From a bacterium (GTDB lineage: Bacteria; UBP18; UBA7526), in assembly GCA_030616365.1 (NCBI GenBank), contig JAUWXM010000010.1, forward strand, positions 1-20,998: 20,998 nt of DNA, given 5' to 3'. Positions within the stretch are counted from its first letter, which is position 1. Every line of letters starts with the position of its first letter. Below are positions 1-6,694 of this stretch, one piece after another. Below the pieces are notes generated by a model that was not told where the DNA came from, ran no database searches, and saw only the letters and a list, made by a program, of their open reading frames with translations. The translations under genes and the position numbers were made by a program.

Positions 1-2
1 TC

Positions 3-872
3 TCTCCTGAGGCTCCGGTACCAGTGGTCAAGGTTATGAAAGAAACCTTCATCCCCGGAGGAGCAGCAAATGTGGTGAGGAATATAAATTCCTTAGGAGG
101 GAAGGTCTACCTTGTAGGAACCATAGGAAATGATTCCCTGGGAAAGAGACTGAAGAAGACCTTGACTAAGACCGGGGCAAGCACTCAAGGACTGATCATC
201 GATAGATCGCGCCCCACTACCCAGAAGACAAGGATCATCGCCCATAGCCAGCAGGTGGTGCGTATCGATAAAGAGAGGATAGAATCCGTTGCTTCTCAGA
301 TAAGAAAAAAACTCACAAGCGCCCTTGAGAGATTCATCAATCGGGTGGACCTCATTATCGTGTCTGACTATGGTAAGGGAATAATTACTTCTTCGATCCT
401 TAAGGGAATTTTCTCTCTGGCAAGTAAGTATAGAAAGAAGGTGGTCATCGATCCCAAGGTGGGTCACTTCAAGGACTATCGGGGAGCTACCATCCTCACC
501 CCCAATAAGAATGAGGCGCGGGTCGCTTTAGGAGGAGTCCTGACCGAAGAAGAAAGTATTCATTCCATGGGCAAGAGGCTTTTGAAAGAATTGAACCTCA
601 AGGCCCTGCTCATCACCAAGGGGGCAGAGGGGATGTCCCTCTTCCAAAAAAATGAAAAAGTTATTAACATTTCTACTATTGTTCAGGAGGTATACGATGT
701 CACTGGAGCAGGGGATACGGTGACTGCGGTTCTTGCTTTGGGTCTTGCTACGGGAGCTGATTTCCTATTCAGTGCCCAAATTGCCAACTTTGCTGCGGGA
801 ATAGTGGTGAGAGAAGTGGGAGCAGCCACAGTTAGCAAGAAGGAGCTTTTAAAAAGGATAAGGAGCGGATGA
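3..872 (+). CDS. rfaE1: D-glycero-beta-D-manno-heptose-7-phosphate kinase, 5'-truncated by window edge
   Basis: PfkB/ribokinase-family kinase that phosphorylates heptose-7-phosphate at C1, in the cytosolic ADP-heptose pathway for the LPS inner core. The reading frame is open from base 3 and begins with SPEAPVPVVKV, which matches an internal stretch of HldE kinase domains about 30 residues from their N terminus. The true start is therefore outside the window, and the GTG at 24 is not the start. Visible motifs are PGGAANVVRNI (substrate/lid region), DPK and TPN in the middle, and the ATP/catalytic DVTGAGDT near the C terminus. The stop overlaps the start of the adenylyltransferase gene by 4 nt (ATGA). 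In E. coli the two activities are fused as HldE; here they are two coupled genes. Identification is secure; the symbol could also be hldE1 or hldA. Confidence 0.93.
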   Translation, partial: SPEAPVPVVKVMKETFIPGGAANVVRNINSLGGKVYLVGTIGNDSLGKRLKKTLTKTGASTQGLIIDRSRPTTQKTRIIAHSQQVVRIDKERIESVASQIRKKLTSALERFINRVDLIIVSDYGKGIITSSILKGIFSLASKYRKKVVIDPKVGHFKDYRGATILTPNKNEARVALGGVLTEEESIHSMGKRLLKELNLKALLITKGAEGMSLFQKNEKVINISTIVQEVYDVTGAGDTVTAVLALGLATGADFLFSAQIANFAAGIVVREVGAATVSKKELLKRIRSG

Positions 873-1342
873 GTAAGTTAAAGAAATTAGATGAGTTAAT
901 AAAAATAGTCGCGGGGCTAAAGAAAGAGGATAAGAAGATTATCTTCACCAATGGCTGTTTCGACCTCTTACACCTTGGCCACATCAGATATTTAAGGAAA
1001 GCAAAGAAGTTAGGTGGCATCTTAGTCATCGGGTTAAATAGCGATAAGTCAGTGAGTTCCTTAAAAGGTCCCAATCGCCCGCTGGTTAAGGAGGAGGTTA
1101 GAGTAGAGATTTTAGGCGCTTTAGAAGTGGTAGATTACATTGTAATCTTCAACGAATTAACCCCCAAGAATTTAATTGATAAAATCATTCCCGATGTCCT
1201 AGTTAAAGGTGGAGACTGGAAGAAAAAAGAGGTGGTGGGAAGGGATACGGTGGAAGCCCATGGGGGAGAAGTGGTCATCATTCCTGAGGTCAAGGGCTAC
1301 TCAACGAGCGCCCTCATCAATAAAATTCAGAAAGCAAGTTAA
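869..1342 (+). CDS. rfaE2: D-glycero-beta-D-manno-heptose 1-phosphate adenylyltransferase
   Basis: Cytidylyltransferase-fold enzyme of 157 aa that joins AMP from ATP to heptose-1-phosphate, giving ADP-heptose. The N-terminal FTNGCFDLLHLGHIRYL contains the nucleotide-binding HxGH motif. VIGLNSDKSV, LKGPNRP and LVKGGDW are typical of the RfaE2 domain, and YSTSALINKI at the end corresponds to the family's C-terminal ST(T/S)xxI motif. The length equals the C-terminal half of fused HldE proteins. It overlaps the kinase gene by 4 nt (ATGA), so the two are probably translationally coupled. Its TAA stop lies inside the left arm of a dispersed inverted repeat starting at 1337. Confidence 0.95.
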   Translation: MSKLKKLDELIKIVAGLKKEDKKIIFTNGCFDLLHLGHIRYLRKAKKLGGILVIGLNSDKSVSSLKGPNRPLVKEEVRVEILGALEVVDYIVIFNELTPKNLIDKIIPDVLVKGGDWKKKEVVGRDTVEAHGGEVVIIPEVKGYSTSALINKIQKAS

Positions 1343-1486
1343 CAAGAACTTATTTACTTATCAACTTATTTCTGAGTGTTAACGAAGAAACAAGGTTCTT
1401 GAGCGTTAGCGAAAGGCTTTCTTATTTCTGAGTGTTAACGAAGAAACAAGGTTCTGCGAAGCAGGTTCTTATTTTCTTGTCAACTG
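1337..1486. repeat. Composite dispersed repeat between rfaE2 and kdsB
   Basis: The rfaE2-kdsB gap is almost entirely repeat. Outer arms AGTTAACAAGAA (1337-1348) and TTCTTGTCAACT (1474-1485) are inverted and 11/12 identical. The left arm includes the rfaE2 stop codon. Inside is a perfect 35-bp direct repeat (1365-1399 and 1421-1455) followed by a small GC hairpin. Related sequence recurs at 10497-10540 (arms) and 20290-20376 (core). I see no gene here. Confidence 0.75.
1365..1455 (+). repeat. Perfect 35-bp direct repeat pair
   Basis: Copies at 1365-1399 and 1421-1455 are identical over 35 bp and diverge immediately outside. The first copy continues into TTGAGCGTTAGCGAAAGG (1399-1416). The second continues into TGCGAAGCAGGTTCTT (1455-1470), which forms a small GC hairpin. 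The same two continuations recur near 20290-20376, so this is a modular dispersed family rather than a simple local duplication. Confidence 0.85.
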
Positions 1487-1495
1487 ATTGCCCCT

Positions 1496-1502
1496 AAAGG
1501 AG
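1496..1502 (+). promoter_or_regulatory. Ribosome binding site deciding the kdsB start
   Basis: AAAGGAG sits 6 nt upstream of GTG 1509, which is followed by the conserved KTIGIIPARYGS. An in-frame TTG at 1488 would place this Shine-Dalgarno inside the gene, so GTG 1509 is the better start. Confidence 0.75.
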
Positions 1503-1508
1503 CAAAAA

Positions 1509-2252
1509 GTGAAGACGATCGGTATCATTCCCGCAAGGTATGGCTCAACGAGATTCCCTGGGAAGCCCTTAGCAGATATCTTGGGAAAGCCCATGATCCA
1601 GCATGTCTGGGAGAGGGCATCTCAGGCAAAGACTTTGGAGAAAGTAATCATTGCCACAGACGACGAACGCATCCTGAAAAAGGCAAAAGAGTTCGGGGCA
1701 GAAGCGGTCTTAACCTCTCCTTCTTTGTCTTCTGGAACAGAGAGAGTGGCAGATGCAGTAAAGGATTTGGAAGTTGATATTGTGGCCAATATTCAAGGAG
1801 ACGAACCACTCATTGAACCCAAGGCGATAAATGAAGCAATTGAATCTCTAGTTAATGATCCCAAAATTCCTATGGCCACCCTAGCCTATAAAACAACTAA
1901 GAAGGAGGAGATAAGAGACCCCAATGTGGTCAAGGTAGTCTTCGATAAGGACAACCTCGCCCTCTATTTCTCCCGCTTCCCCATTCCTTTTTCTAAAGAA
2001 TACTCCTCACTGTTTTACAAGCACCTCGGCCTCTACATTTATAGAAAGGAGTTTCTAGCGAAACTCATCCAATTAGGGCCAAGCCCTTTAGAAAAAATAG
2101 AGGGCTTAGAGCAGTTGCGTGTTCTAGCGAGTGGATATAGAATAAAGGTTGTGGAGACAGAGTATGATTCCATTGGTGTCGATACTCCAGAGGACTTAGA
2201 AAGGGTAAGAGCATTAGTCAGTAAAAAATTAAAAATGCAAAATGAAAGATGA
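1509..2252 (+). CDS. kdsB: 3-deoxy-manno-octulosonate cytidylyltransferase (CMP-Kdo synthetase)
   Basis: Transfers CMP from CTP to Kdo, making the short-lived CMP-Kdo used to build lipid A-Kdo in the cytoplasm. It is 247 aa from GTG 1509, the normal size. The N terminus IIPARYGSTRFPGKPL is the hallmark nucleotide-binding motif. ATDDERI, SGTERVADA, NIQGDEPLI and the C-terminal GIDTPEDLERVR-like segment (GVDTPEDLERV) follow in the expected order. An in-frame TTG at 1488 is rejected on Shine-Dalgarno position. The last residues (KLKMQNER) are encoded by an A-rich dispersed repeat (2227-2244), so the native C terminus may have been altered by it. The kdsA gene begins 15 nt downstream. Confidence 0.95.
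   Translation: MKTIGIIPARYGSTRFPGKPLADILGKPMIQHVWERASQAKTLEKVIIATDDERILKKAKEFGAEAVLTSPSLSSGTERVADAVKDLEVDIVANIQGDEPLIEPKAINEAIESLVNDPKIPMATLAYKTTKKEEIRDPNVVKVVFDKDNLALYFSRFPIPFSKEYSSLFYKHLGLYIYRKEFLAKLIQLGPSPLEKIEGLEQLRVLASGYRIKVVETEYDSIGVDTPEDLERVRALVSKKLKMQNER
2227..2244 (+). repeat. A-rich 18-bp dispersed repeat, copy 1
   Basis: AATTAAAAATGCAAAATG at the 3' end of kdsB is identical to 4631-4648 at the start of lptC. Here it is read as coding sequence for the last residues of KdsB. Confidence 0.7.
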
Positions 2253-2267
2253 AAAAGGAGAAGCAGA

Positions 2268-3095
2268 ATGGTTAGGGAGATAAGAATAAGAGATGTTAAA
2301 GTTGGAGGGCATAATCCCCTGGTTTTGATTGCTGGGCCCTGTGTCATCGAGTCCGAGGAACAGACCTTTCAAACAGCAAAGAGACTAAAAGAGATTACCA
2401 GCGAATCAGGCATACCCTTTATTTTTAAATCTTCCTATGATAAGGCGAATCGAACATCGATAAAATCCTATCGTGGTCCAGGCCTGAAAAAAGGCCTTGA
2501 GATCTTAGAGAGGATAAAAGAAAGGTTAGACATCCCTCTCTTAATCGATGTCCACGAGAGAGAAGAGGCGCCCGCGGTCAGTAAGATAGCAGACATCCTG
2601 CAGATCCCGGCCTTCTTGTGCCGCCAGACAGACTTTGTCTTAACCGTAGCCAAGGCAGGAAAGCCGGTGAATGTTAAGAAGGGACAGTTCTTAGCTCCCT
2701 GGGATGTAAAGAATGTCATTGAGAAGATAGAATCAACGGGGAATAAAGATATCCTGTTGACCGAGAGGGGAACCACCTTCGGCTACAATAATTTAGTGGT
2801 TGATATGAAATCCCTGCCCATTATGCGTTCCTTGGGATATCCCGTGGTCTTCGATGCCACACATAGCGTTCAACTTCCCGGAGGAATGGAGATAGCGACT
2901 GGTGGAAATAGGGAGTATGTTCCCTATCTTGCCCGATCAGCGGTGGCCTGTGGAGTGGATGCCCTATTCCTTGAGGCCCATCCCGATCCAGATAAGGCGT
3001 TATCCGATGGTCCTAATATGATGAGATTAGACGATATGCCGCAACTTTTAAGAGAAGTAAAAGAAATAGACAGAATAGTAAGGAGAAGAGAATGA
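2268..3095 (+). CDS. kdsA: 3-deoxy-8-phosphooctulonate synthase (Kdo-8-phosphate synthase)
   Basis: Condenses phosphoenolpyruvate with arabinose-5-phosphate to Kdo-8-phosphate, the committed step of Kdo synthesis. A TIM-barrel enzyme of 275 aa. Motifs: IAGPCVIES (21-29), FKSSYDKANRTS (53-64), YRGPGL (68-73), DVHE (94-97), FLCRQTD (116-122), NVKKGQFLAPW (135-145), FGYNNLVVDM (171-180) and EAHPDPDKALSDGPN (236-250). Cys25, His199, Glu236 and Asp247 match the metal ligands of metal-dependent KdsA; E. coli-type metal-independent enzymes have Asn at the Cys position. ATG 2268 follows AAAAAGGAG (2252-2260). The stop overlaps the kdsD start by 4 nt. Confidence 0.96.
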   Translation: MVREIRIRDVKVGGHNPLVLIAGPCVIESEEQTFQTAKRLKEITSESGIPFIFKSSYDKANRTSIKSYRGPGLKKGLEILERIKERLDIPLLIDVHEREEAPAVSKIADILQIPAFLCRQTDFVLTVAKAGKPVNVKKGQFLAPWDVKNVIEKIESTGNKDILLTERGTTFGYNNLVVDMKSLPIMRSLGYPVVFDATHSVQLPGGMEIATGGNREYVPYLARSAVACGVDALFLEAHPDPDKALSDGPNMMRLDDMPQLLREVKEIDRIVRRRE

Positions 3096-4051
3096 GTATT
3101 GAGGATGCCAAGAAGGTATTGGAGATAGAGTCAGAAGCCATTAAGGACTTAATAAAACAAGTGGATAACAACTTTCCTCAAGCGATAGAGCTAATTAGCA
3201 AGTGTAAGGGAAGGGTGATCGTCACGGGCATGGGAAAGAGCGGGCTTATTGGGAGAAAGATTGCCAGCACCCTATCGAGTACCGGAACGAGCGCCTTCTT
3301 CGTCCACCCGGTAGAGGGGATGCATGGGGATATGGGGATGGTCATGAAAGAGGATATCATCCTCGCCTTATCCTATAGTGGAGAGACGGAAGAGATGAAG
3401 AGAATTCTACCCTTGGTCAAGAGAATGAGGCTAAAGCTCGTTACTTTGACTGGGAACCCGAATTCCTCTTTAGCCAAAGAGTCTGATGTGGTATTGAATG
3501 TCAAAGTAAAGAGAGAAGCTTGTCCCTTCAACTTGGCACCCACCGCCTCAACTACCGCCATGTTAGCCCTGGGCGATGCCCTAGCTATCTCTCTCTTGGG
3601 TAGGAAAGGGTTTAAGGAAAGTGACTTTGCCCTGCTCCATCCTGGTGGACCCTTGGGGAAGAAATTATTGTTGCGGGTTGAGGATATTATGAGAAAGGAA
3701 GAAGAGAATCCCTTGATAGATGAGGATAAGACAGTGAAAGAGGCTCTGCTCGTCATGACCTCCACCAGACTGGGGGCGGTAAGCGTTATTAATAGAGAAG
3801 GAAGGTTAGTGGGTTTCTTTACTGATGGAGATTTGCGAAGGAAACTGCAGAAGGATAAGGATCTTTTAGAGAAGAAGATATCGCTCGTTATGACCAAGAA
3901 GCCCACTACTATTACCAGGGATAAACTGGCCACGGAAGCAGTAGGGATCTTGGAGGAGAAGGGGTTTGATAACATACCAGTAGTGGATGAGGATAATTGT
4001 CCCATAGGCATCGTCGATGAGCGGGATCTATTAAAAGAAGGAATCGCTTAG
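3092..4051 (+). CDS. kdsD: Arabinose-5-phosphate isomerase (KdsD/KpsF family)
   Basis: Interconverts ribulose-5-phosphate and arabinose-5-phosphate, the sugar substrate of KdsA. At 319 aa it has the standard architecture: an N-terminal SIS domain (about 30-175) with VTGMGKSGLIGRKIASTL, PVEGMHGDMGMV and LSYSGETEE, then LLHPGGPLGKKLL, then two CBS domains (about 205-319; MTSTRLGAVSVI...GFFTDGDLRR and VTKKPTTITRD-like MTKKPTTITRD...GIVDERDLL). Tandem CBS domains are usual in full-length KdsD/KpsF and may bind a nucleotide regulator. It begins within the kdsA stop (ATGA), so the two are probably coupled. The downstream gap to kdsC is filled by a short repeat pair. Confidence 0.95.
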   Translation: MSIEDAKKVLEIESEAIKDLIKQVDNNFPQAIELISKCKGRVIVTGMGKSGLIGRKIASTLSSTGTSAFFVHPVEGMHGDMGMVMKEDIILALSYSGETEEMKRILPLVKRMRLKLVTLTGNPNSSLAKESDVVLNVKVKREACPFNLAPTASTTAMLALGDALAISLLGRKGFKESDFALLHPGGPLGKKLLLRVEDIMRKEEENPLIDEDKTVKEALLVMTSTRLGAVSVINREGRLVGFFTDGDLRRKLQKDKDLLEKKISLVMTKKPTTITRDKLATEAVGILEEKGFDNIPVVDEDNCPIGIVDERDLLKEGIA

Positions 4052-4095
4052 ACGCGAATCATCGCGAATTAATTAAAACGCGAATCAACGCGAAT
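4052..4095 (+). repeat. ACGCGAATCA-type 18-bp repeat pair
   Basis: Two copies of ACGCGAATCANCGCGAAT lie at 4052-4069 and 4078-4095, differing at one base. The first starts directly after the kdsD stop codon. They fill most of the 58-nt kdsD-kdsC gap, which shows no obvious promoter or strong Shine-Dalgarno. Confidence 0.75.
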
Positions 4096-4109
4096 ATTGG
4101 TAATAAAAT

Positions 4110-4619
4110 ATGGAAAAGAAAACATCCCAGGAGGTATGGGAAAGAGCAAGAAGAATAAAAATGCTCATCATGGATGTCGATGGGGTACTAACAGATGGTT
4201 GCATTATTTTAGGGAGCAAGGGAGAGGAGTTAAAGAACTTCTATGTTCAAGATGGGCAGGGAATCGATCTTGCTCGGAGGAAAGGGCTCATTCTAGTTCT
4301 GGTTAGTGGCCGAAGATCTAAAGTAGTGGAGAGAAGGGCAGAGGAACTAAAGATAAGCGAGGTCTATCAGGGGGTTTCTCTTAAGATAGAAGTTTATCAT
4401 AAGGTCTTAAAGAAATATGGTCTAAAGAATGAAGAGGTGGCCTATATCGGTGACGATCTTGGAGATATCCCTCCCCTAAGAAAGGCCGGCCTGGCCCTCG
4501 CCCCGGCCAATGGGGTGGAGGGAGTAAAGGGGATTGTCCACTATGTTACCCGGGGCCCTGGAGGAAAGGGAGCGGTGAGGGAAGTGATAGATATGATTCT
4601 CAAGGCTAAGGAAGCATAA
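4110..4619 (+). CDS. kdsC: Kdo-8-phosphate phosphatase (HAD family)
   Basis: Removes phosphate from Kdo-8-phosphate to release Kdo for KdsB. It is a C0-type HAD phosphatase with no large cap, 169 aa, close to the usual length. The catalytic loop is LIMDVDGVLTDG with Asp22 as nucleophile and Asp24 as acid/base. VSGRRSKVVERR is motif II/III, YIGDDLGDIPPL is the motif IV Mg-binding DD, and YVTRGPGGKGAVREV is the KdsC C-terminal signature. ATG 4110 gives the expected N terminus, but no clear Shine-Dalgarno precedes it. AGGAGGT at 4129-4135 lies inside the gene and precedes an ATG in the wrong frame. Both neighbours are in the same pathway order as the product flow. Confidence 0.94.
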   Translation: MEKKTSQEVWERARRIKMLIMDVDGVLTDGCIILGSKGEELKNFYVQDGQGIDLARRKGLILVLVSGRRSKVVERRAEELKISEVYQGVSLKIEVYHKVLKKYGLKNEEVAYIGDDLGDIPPLRKAGLALAPANGVEGVKGIVHYVTRGPGGKGAVREVIDMILKAKEA

Positions 4620-4630
4620 AAATAGAAGGC

Positions 4631-4648
4631 AATTAAAAATGCAAAATG
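4631..4648 (+). repeat. A-rich 18-bp dispersed repeat, copy 2 (contains the lptC start)
   Basis: AATTAAAAATGCAAAATG, identical to 2227-2244. The ATG used by lptC (4639) is inside the repeat, so the first lptC codons (MQNAKYKIKI) are repeat-derived. AGAAGG at 4624-4629 gives a usable Shine-Dalgarno about 9 nt upstream. Confidence 0.7.
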
Positions 4649-5220
4649 CAAAATACAAAATTAAAATCTGCTTAATTCTTACATTGTTAGGATTTGTTAT
4701 CTTGGTTTTTATCTTGGGGGGCTGCACTTCGAGGTCGCCCCTTTCCCGAATGGCAAATGAGCTTCCCGTCCCCCAGCAGAAATTAGAAGACTTTAGACTC
4801 ATCGCCACAGAGGGAGGAGTAAAGACCTGGGAGCTGGAGGCCCAGGCTGCCCAGATCTATGAGAAGATAAAGAAGACCTATCTCCAGGACTTCAAGACCT
4901 CTATCTACGAAGAGGGGAAGCTGGCTTCAGTCCTTTCTGCCCAGAGGGGAATCCTCGATATGGCCACCAATAATATGGAGGCCATGGGAAATGTTATTGT
5001 GACCTCGGCAAAGGGCTCATGCTTAGAGACAGAGGAGCTTTACTACCTATCCTCCACAGGAAAGGAAAAAAAAGGGATGTTCGTCACTGAGGAGTTCGTC
5101 AAAATTACCGAGCCTGATAGGGTAACCACAGGTTACGGCCTGGAGATAGATACCACCTTGGAAAATGGAAAGATAAAGAGGGATGTTAAAGTAAAGGTGG
5201 AGGTCTTAAGTGCCCCGTAA
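4639..5220 (+). CDS. lptC: LPS export periplasmic protein LptC, lipoprotein form
   Basis: Part of the Lpt bridge that passes LPS from the inner-membrane LptB2FG transporter to periplasmic LptA. It is 193 aa. Residues 8-26 form a hydrophobic segment ending in the lipobox L26-G27-G28-C29, so it is predicted to be a lipoprotein rather than the single-pass membrane protein seen in E. coli. The rest is beta-rich LptC jelly-roll sequence (LEDFRLIATEGGVKTWELEAQAAQIY...). Assignment rests on this LptC-like pattern plus the position between kdsC and lptA/lptB; sequence identity in this family is low. The start codon is supplied by an A-rich dispersed repeat. It overlaps lptA by 11 nt. Confidence 0.85.
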   Translation: MQNAKYKIKICLILTLLGFVILVFILGGCTSRSPLSRMANELPVPQQKLEDFRLIATEGGVKTWELEAQAAQIYEKIKKTYLQDFKTSIYEEGKLASVLSAQRGILDMATNNMEAMGNVIVTSAKGSCLETEELYYLSSTGKEKKGMFVTEEFVKITEPDRVTTGYGLEIDTTLENGKIKRDVKVKVEVLSAP

Positions 5221-5842
5221 ACTGATCTTCCTATCTTTGATTTTTGTTCTTTTTACCCTTCCCTCCTGGGGGACGGAGAAGAAAGGTCCCCCTCTGGATA
5301 TTACCTCAGATGAGGTGAAGTACTCCAAGGTTAAAGAGAAAGAGGTGGTAATCTTCACCGGCCATGTGGTCGCTACCCAAGAGACCACCACTCTAAAGAG
5401 TGATCAACTAAAACTCTTTCCGGAGGAGAATAAGGTGGTTGCCCAAGGTCAAGCCTGGATGAGGGATGAGAAAGAAAAGATGATTTTGACTGGTGATAGG
5501 ATAGAGTACTACCATGATAGAAGATACGGGGTGGTCACCGGAAAGCCAAAATTGGTCAGCGAAAAGGAGAACTTCACCCTAACTGGTAAGAAGATGGAGA
5601 CCTTTCTTCCTGAGGACCGGTTTCGGGCTACGGGCCGGGTCAGGCTGGTGAGGGATGGTATGGTTGCCACCTGTAAGGTTCTCGATTACTTCAACAAAGA
5701 GAGAAAGGCTATCTTAACTGGTAACCCTGAGATAAGAGAGGGAAAGAATCTGGTCACTGGAGACAAAATAACCCTATATATTGATGAGTATCGAGTAATA
5801 GTTGAGGATAGGGCAAGAATAAAGTTTATCCCTGAGGAGTAA
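5210..5842 (+). CDS. lptA: LPS transport periplasmic protein LptA (OstA-like)
   Basis: Periplasmic beta-jelly-roll protein that forms the LPS-carrying bridge to the outer membrane. It is 210 aa from GTG 5210, which is preceded by GGTGGAGG (about 5197-5203). Residues 4-20 are a hydrophobic signal peptide (LIFLSLIFVLFTLPSWG). The mature part has the OstA pattern: PLDITSDEVKYSKVKEKEVVIFTGHVVATQETTTLKSDQLKLF, then repeated beta-strand turns with TLTGKKMET and KILDY-like VLDYFNKERKAILTGNPEI. It overlaps the end of lptC by 11 nt and lies 5 nt before lptB, as expected for an lptC-lptA-lptB unit. Confidence 0.9.
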   Translation: MPRKLIFLSLIFVLFTLPSWGTEKKGPPLDITSDEVKYSKVKEKEVVIFTGHVVATQETTTLKSDQLKLFPEENKVVAQGQAWMRDEKEKMILTGDRIEYYHDRRYGVVTGKPKLVSEKENFTLTGKKMETFLPEDRFRATGRVRLVRDGMVATCKVLDYFNKERKAILTGNPEIREGKNLVTGDKITLYIDEYRVIVEDRARIKFIPEE

Positions 5843-5847
5843 GGAAT

Positions 5848-6573
5848 GTGAAGACTCTGAAGATCCAGGGCCTGGTCAAGAGCTACAAAAGAAGGAGGGT
5901 GGTAAACGACGTCAACTTGGAGGTAAGAGAGGGAGAGATCGTTGGCCTTCTGGGCCCCAATGGAGCAGGAAAGACCACCACCTTCTATATGATCGTGGGA
6001 CTGGTCAAACCGAATTGGGGGCAGATACTCATCGACGACTTCGATCTTAGCAGACTCCCTATGTATAAGAGGGCGAGAAAGGGGATTGGCTACCTTGCCC
6101 AGGAGCCCTCCATCTTTAGAAAGCTCACTGTTGAGGAGAATATCCTGGCCATCCTGGAGACCCTGAACCTGACTGAAGAAGCAAAAAAGAAGCGGCTAAA
6201 GGAACTCTTAGCAGAACTCAATCTCTCCCCCCTTGCTAAGAATAGGGCCTATACCCTCTCTGGTGGAGAGAGAAGGAGGGTAGAGATTACCCGAGCCTTG
6301 GTCACCACCCCTTCCTTCATTTTACTGGACGAGCCTTTTACCGGTATCGACCCCATCGCCATTGCTGATATTCAGGAGATCATCTTTCAACTCAAGAAGA
6401 AGGGGATTGGCATCCTGATTACCGATCATAGCGTCCGGGAGACACTGGCCATTACCGATCGGGCATATATCATGTACGAGGGCGAGATCCTGATCTCAGG
6501 TACCTCTCAGGAATTGGCAAACAACCCTGAGGCACGAGCGATCTATCTTGGAGAGAAATTCACCCTAGAATAA
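5848..6573 (+). CDS. lptB: LPS export ABC transporter ATP-binding protein LptB
   Basis: ATPase that powers LPS extraction from the inner membrane with LptF and LptG, which are encoded on the other strand at 17237-19412. At 241 aa it matches LptB length. Motifs: Walker A GPNGAGKTT (36-44), Q-loop Gln85 in YLAQEPSIFRKL, ABC signature LSGGE (137-141), Walker B FILLDEP with Glu162, and switch His194 in ITDHSVRETL. GVLITDH/ETLAITDRAYIM sequences are typical of LptB rather than amino-acid transporter ATPases. The start is GTG 5848 after GAGGAG (5834-5839); the overlapping ATG 5846 runs straight into a stop. It is co-directional with lptA with a 5-nt gap. Confidence 0.96.
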   Translation: MKTLKIQGLVKSYKRRRVVNDVNLEVREGEIVGLLGPNGAGKTTTFYMIVGLVKPNWGQILIDDFDLSRLPMYKRARKGIGYLAQEPSIFRKLTVEENILAILETLNLTEEAKKKRLKELLAELNLSPLAKNRAYTLSGGERRRVEITRALVTTPSFILLDEPFTGIDPIAIADIQEIIFQLKKKGIGILITDHSVRETLAITDRAYIMYEGEILISGTSQELANNPEARAIYLGEKFTLE

Positions 6574-6574
6574 G

Positions 6575-6677
6575 AACCACAGAGAACACTGAAAATTATG
6601 GAGAACACAGAGGCAAATCAACAAGTACGCGAAAAAATTCTGTGACCTCTATGTCTTTCTCTGTGAACTCTGTGGTT
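6575..6677. repeat. Imperfect palindromic element, AACCACAGAG type
   Basis: Terminal arms AACCACAGAG (6575-6584) and CTCTGTGGTT (6668-6677) are perfect inverted repeats of 10 bp. The arms continue imperfectly inward (AACACAGAGG against CCTCTATGTC). The element fills the lptB-hpf gap, starting 1 nt after the lptB stop and ending just before the hpf Shine-Dalgarno. A cousin with the same CCAC...GTGG ends lies at 17168-17235. No coding potential seen. Confidence 0.75.
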
Positions 6678-6694
6678 GCAAGGGAGGTTAAAGG

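Noticed and set aside
1365..1455. CRISPR array from the 35-bp direct repeat
   Set aside because: There are only two copies, the spacer-like interval is itself repeat-related, and no cas genes are nearby.
1488..1490. TTG 1488 as kdsB start
   Set aside because: It would put the AAAGGAG Shine-Dalgarno (1496-1502) inside the gene and add seven non-conserved residues; GTG 1509 fits better.
3373..4011. 212-codon open frame on the - strand opposite kdsD
   Set aside because: It lies fully inside kdsD, whose SIS and CBS domains are unmistakable. The - strand translation is low-complexity Ser/Leu/Phe sequence with no recognisable motif.
4097..4306. 69-codon + strand frame overlapping the kdsC start, with AGGAGGT before an internal ATG (4136)
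   Set aside because: The Shine-Dalgarno match is tempting, but the frame lacks the KdsC motifs, ends early, and overlaps the real HAD catalytic loop in another frame.
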